From Betaproteobacteria bacterium (GTDB taxonomy: Bacteria; Pseudomonadota; Gammaproteobacteria; Burkholderiales; Casimicrobiaceae), in the NCBI GenBank assembly GCA_016192065.1, contig JACPUX010000072.1, forward strand, positions 62,001 to 126,000: a stretch of 64,000 nt of DNA, written 5' to 3'. Made by a program: the position numbers and the translations under genes. The notes under the pieces were generated by a model. That model was given only the letters and a program-made list of their open reading frames with translations. It was not told the DNA's origin and did no database searches. This document shows positions 63,588 to 64,000 of this stretch, in pieces. How positions within the stretch are numbered: position 1 is the stretch's first letter; each line of letters begins with the position of its first letter.

Positions 63588-64000
63588 TCAGGAAAGGGGA
63601 CGGATCGAGTCGCTACGGACTTGTCCGCCCAGCTTCTCGACCACCTCGCGAACGAAGGGGTCGGTTTCGAAATCTTGCTTGGCGCGCGCGAACTGTTCGG
63701 TCTTTTCGCGCCGCTCGCGCAGCGCCGCCGAATCAGCGACCCCGTGCGCCACTTCCACCAGCAACTGCACGCGCTGGCCGAAGAACTGATCCAGGGCCAC
63801 CCGCAGCTTCTCCTGGTAGGCTTTATCGGCCAGGTGCCGATGCTCGTCGGCGATCTTGAGCGTGACGCTGCGGCCATCCCATGACTTCAATTCGCTGTTC
63901 AGAGCCAACTGCTGCGCCATGCCGGCGATCGGTAGGCCACGCGCCAAGCGTGCCCAATCACCGTCGAAAACGTTGATAGAAGGGGCCACCGGAGCGGCCG
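63588..64000 (-). CDS. dnaX: DNA polymerase III subunit tau/gamma, C-terminal part, 5' end beyond the window
   Basis: The last 136 or so codons of dnaX. The visible part is the tau C-terminal domain that contacts the polymerase alpha subunit (FDGDWARLARGLPIAGMAQQ; LALNSELKSWDGRSVTLKIA; LADKAYQEKLRVALDQFFG). The end FVREVVEKLGGQVRSDSIRP is typical of betaproteobacterial DnaX, and ybaB follows 27 bp downstream. No start is visible here; a GTG at 63989 is an internal valine. Confidence 0.93.
   Translation of the reverse strand, partial: AAPVAPSINVFDGDWARLARGLPIAGMAQQLALNSELKSWDGRSVTLKIADEHRHLADKAYQEKLRVALDQFFGQRVQLLVEVAHGVADSAALRERREKTEQFARAKQDFETDPFVREVVEKLGGQVRSDSIRPLS

Overview
This is a GC-rich chromosomal window made almost entirely of housekeeping genes, packed into short-spaced or overlapping operons. 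Gene content and order point to a betaproteobacterium, probably of the Rhodocyclales/Nitrosomonadales kind. The markers are gyrA-serC-serA-pheA-hisC-tyrA-aroA-cmk-rpsA-ihfB-lapAB, ompA-mtaD-ubiG-gph, yceD-rpmF-plsX-fabHDG-acpP-fabF, dnaX-ybaB-recR, and a 2-oxoacid:acceptor oxidoreductase module with two flavoproteins. An FNR regulator with all four iron-sulfur ligands suggests a facultative anaerobe. No phage, insertion sequence, CRISPR array or plasmid gene was seen. The order is inferred from synteny and protein recall, not from a search.

Layout. 1-13520 (minus): a long mixed-function operon for DNA gyrase, serine, aromatic amino acids and histidine, CMP kinase, ribosomal protein S1, IHF-beta and the LapAB lipopolysaccharide regulators. 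13967-17413 (plus): an OmpA protein, methylthioadenosine deaminase, UbiG and phosphoglycolate phosphatase. 17423-19125 (minus): a GspC-like protein and an EamA transporter. 19289-26104 (plus): a LytS/LytTR two-component pair, then an M16 and an S9 peptidase. 26133-32905 (plus): dapD, map, glnD and a TPR glycosyltransferase. 32906-34169 (minus): def and methylthioinosine phosphorylase. 34336-37586 (plus): pilU, dapE, prmB. 37718-43315 (minus): the oxidoreductase module. 43533-44492 (plus): a phosphoribosyltransferase-HAD fusion. 44765-51602 (minus): fnr, a NarL-type regulator, its kinase, a Ser/Thr kinase-HDOD-GAF protein and a uracil-DNA glycosylase. 51657-59396 (minus): two tRNAs, lysC and the fatty-acid cluster. 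59472-60796 (plus): maf and a tetrapyrrole-methylase-fold protein. 60887-64000 (minus): a CBS protein, a TRAP binding protein, recR, ybaB and the end of dnaX.

The most unusual feature is a family of about 111-114 bp palindromic repeats at three operon junctions: two copies before cmk, one shortened copy between tyrA and aroA, and three copies between glnD and the glycosyltransferase. Each array starts with an ATG or GTG codon at or near the upstream gene's stop and is read in the same frame at all three places. At cmk it supplies the Shine-Dalgarno sequence. At the glycosyltransferase it supplies the only evident start codon and adds about 111 repeat-encoded residues. Before aroA it forms a 29-codon mini-ORF that overlaps both neighbours by four bases.

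Other points of interest are both enzymes of the MTA-to-hypoxanthine route in one window, a near-consensus promoter that would give a nearly leaderless yceD mRNA, and a regulatory block of kinase-HDOD-GAF protein, sensor kinase and NarL-type regulator reading toward fnr. There are also a phosphoribosyltransferase-phosphatase fusion and a 60-codon cysteine-containing ORF fitted exactly between aroA and the extended cmk frame.
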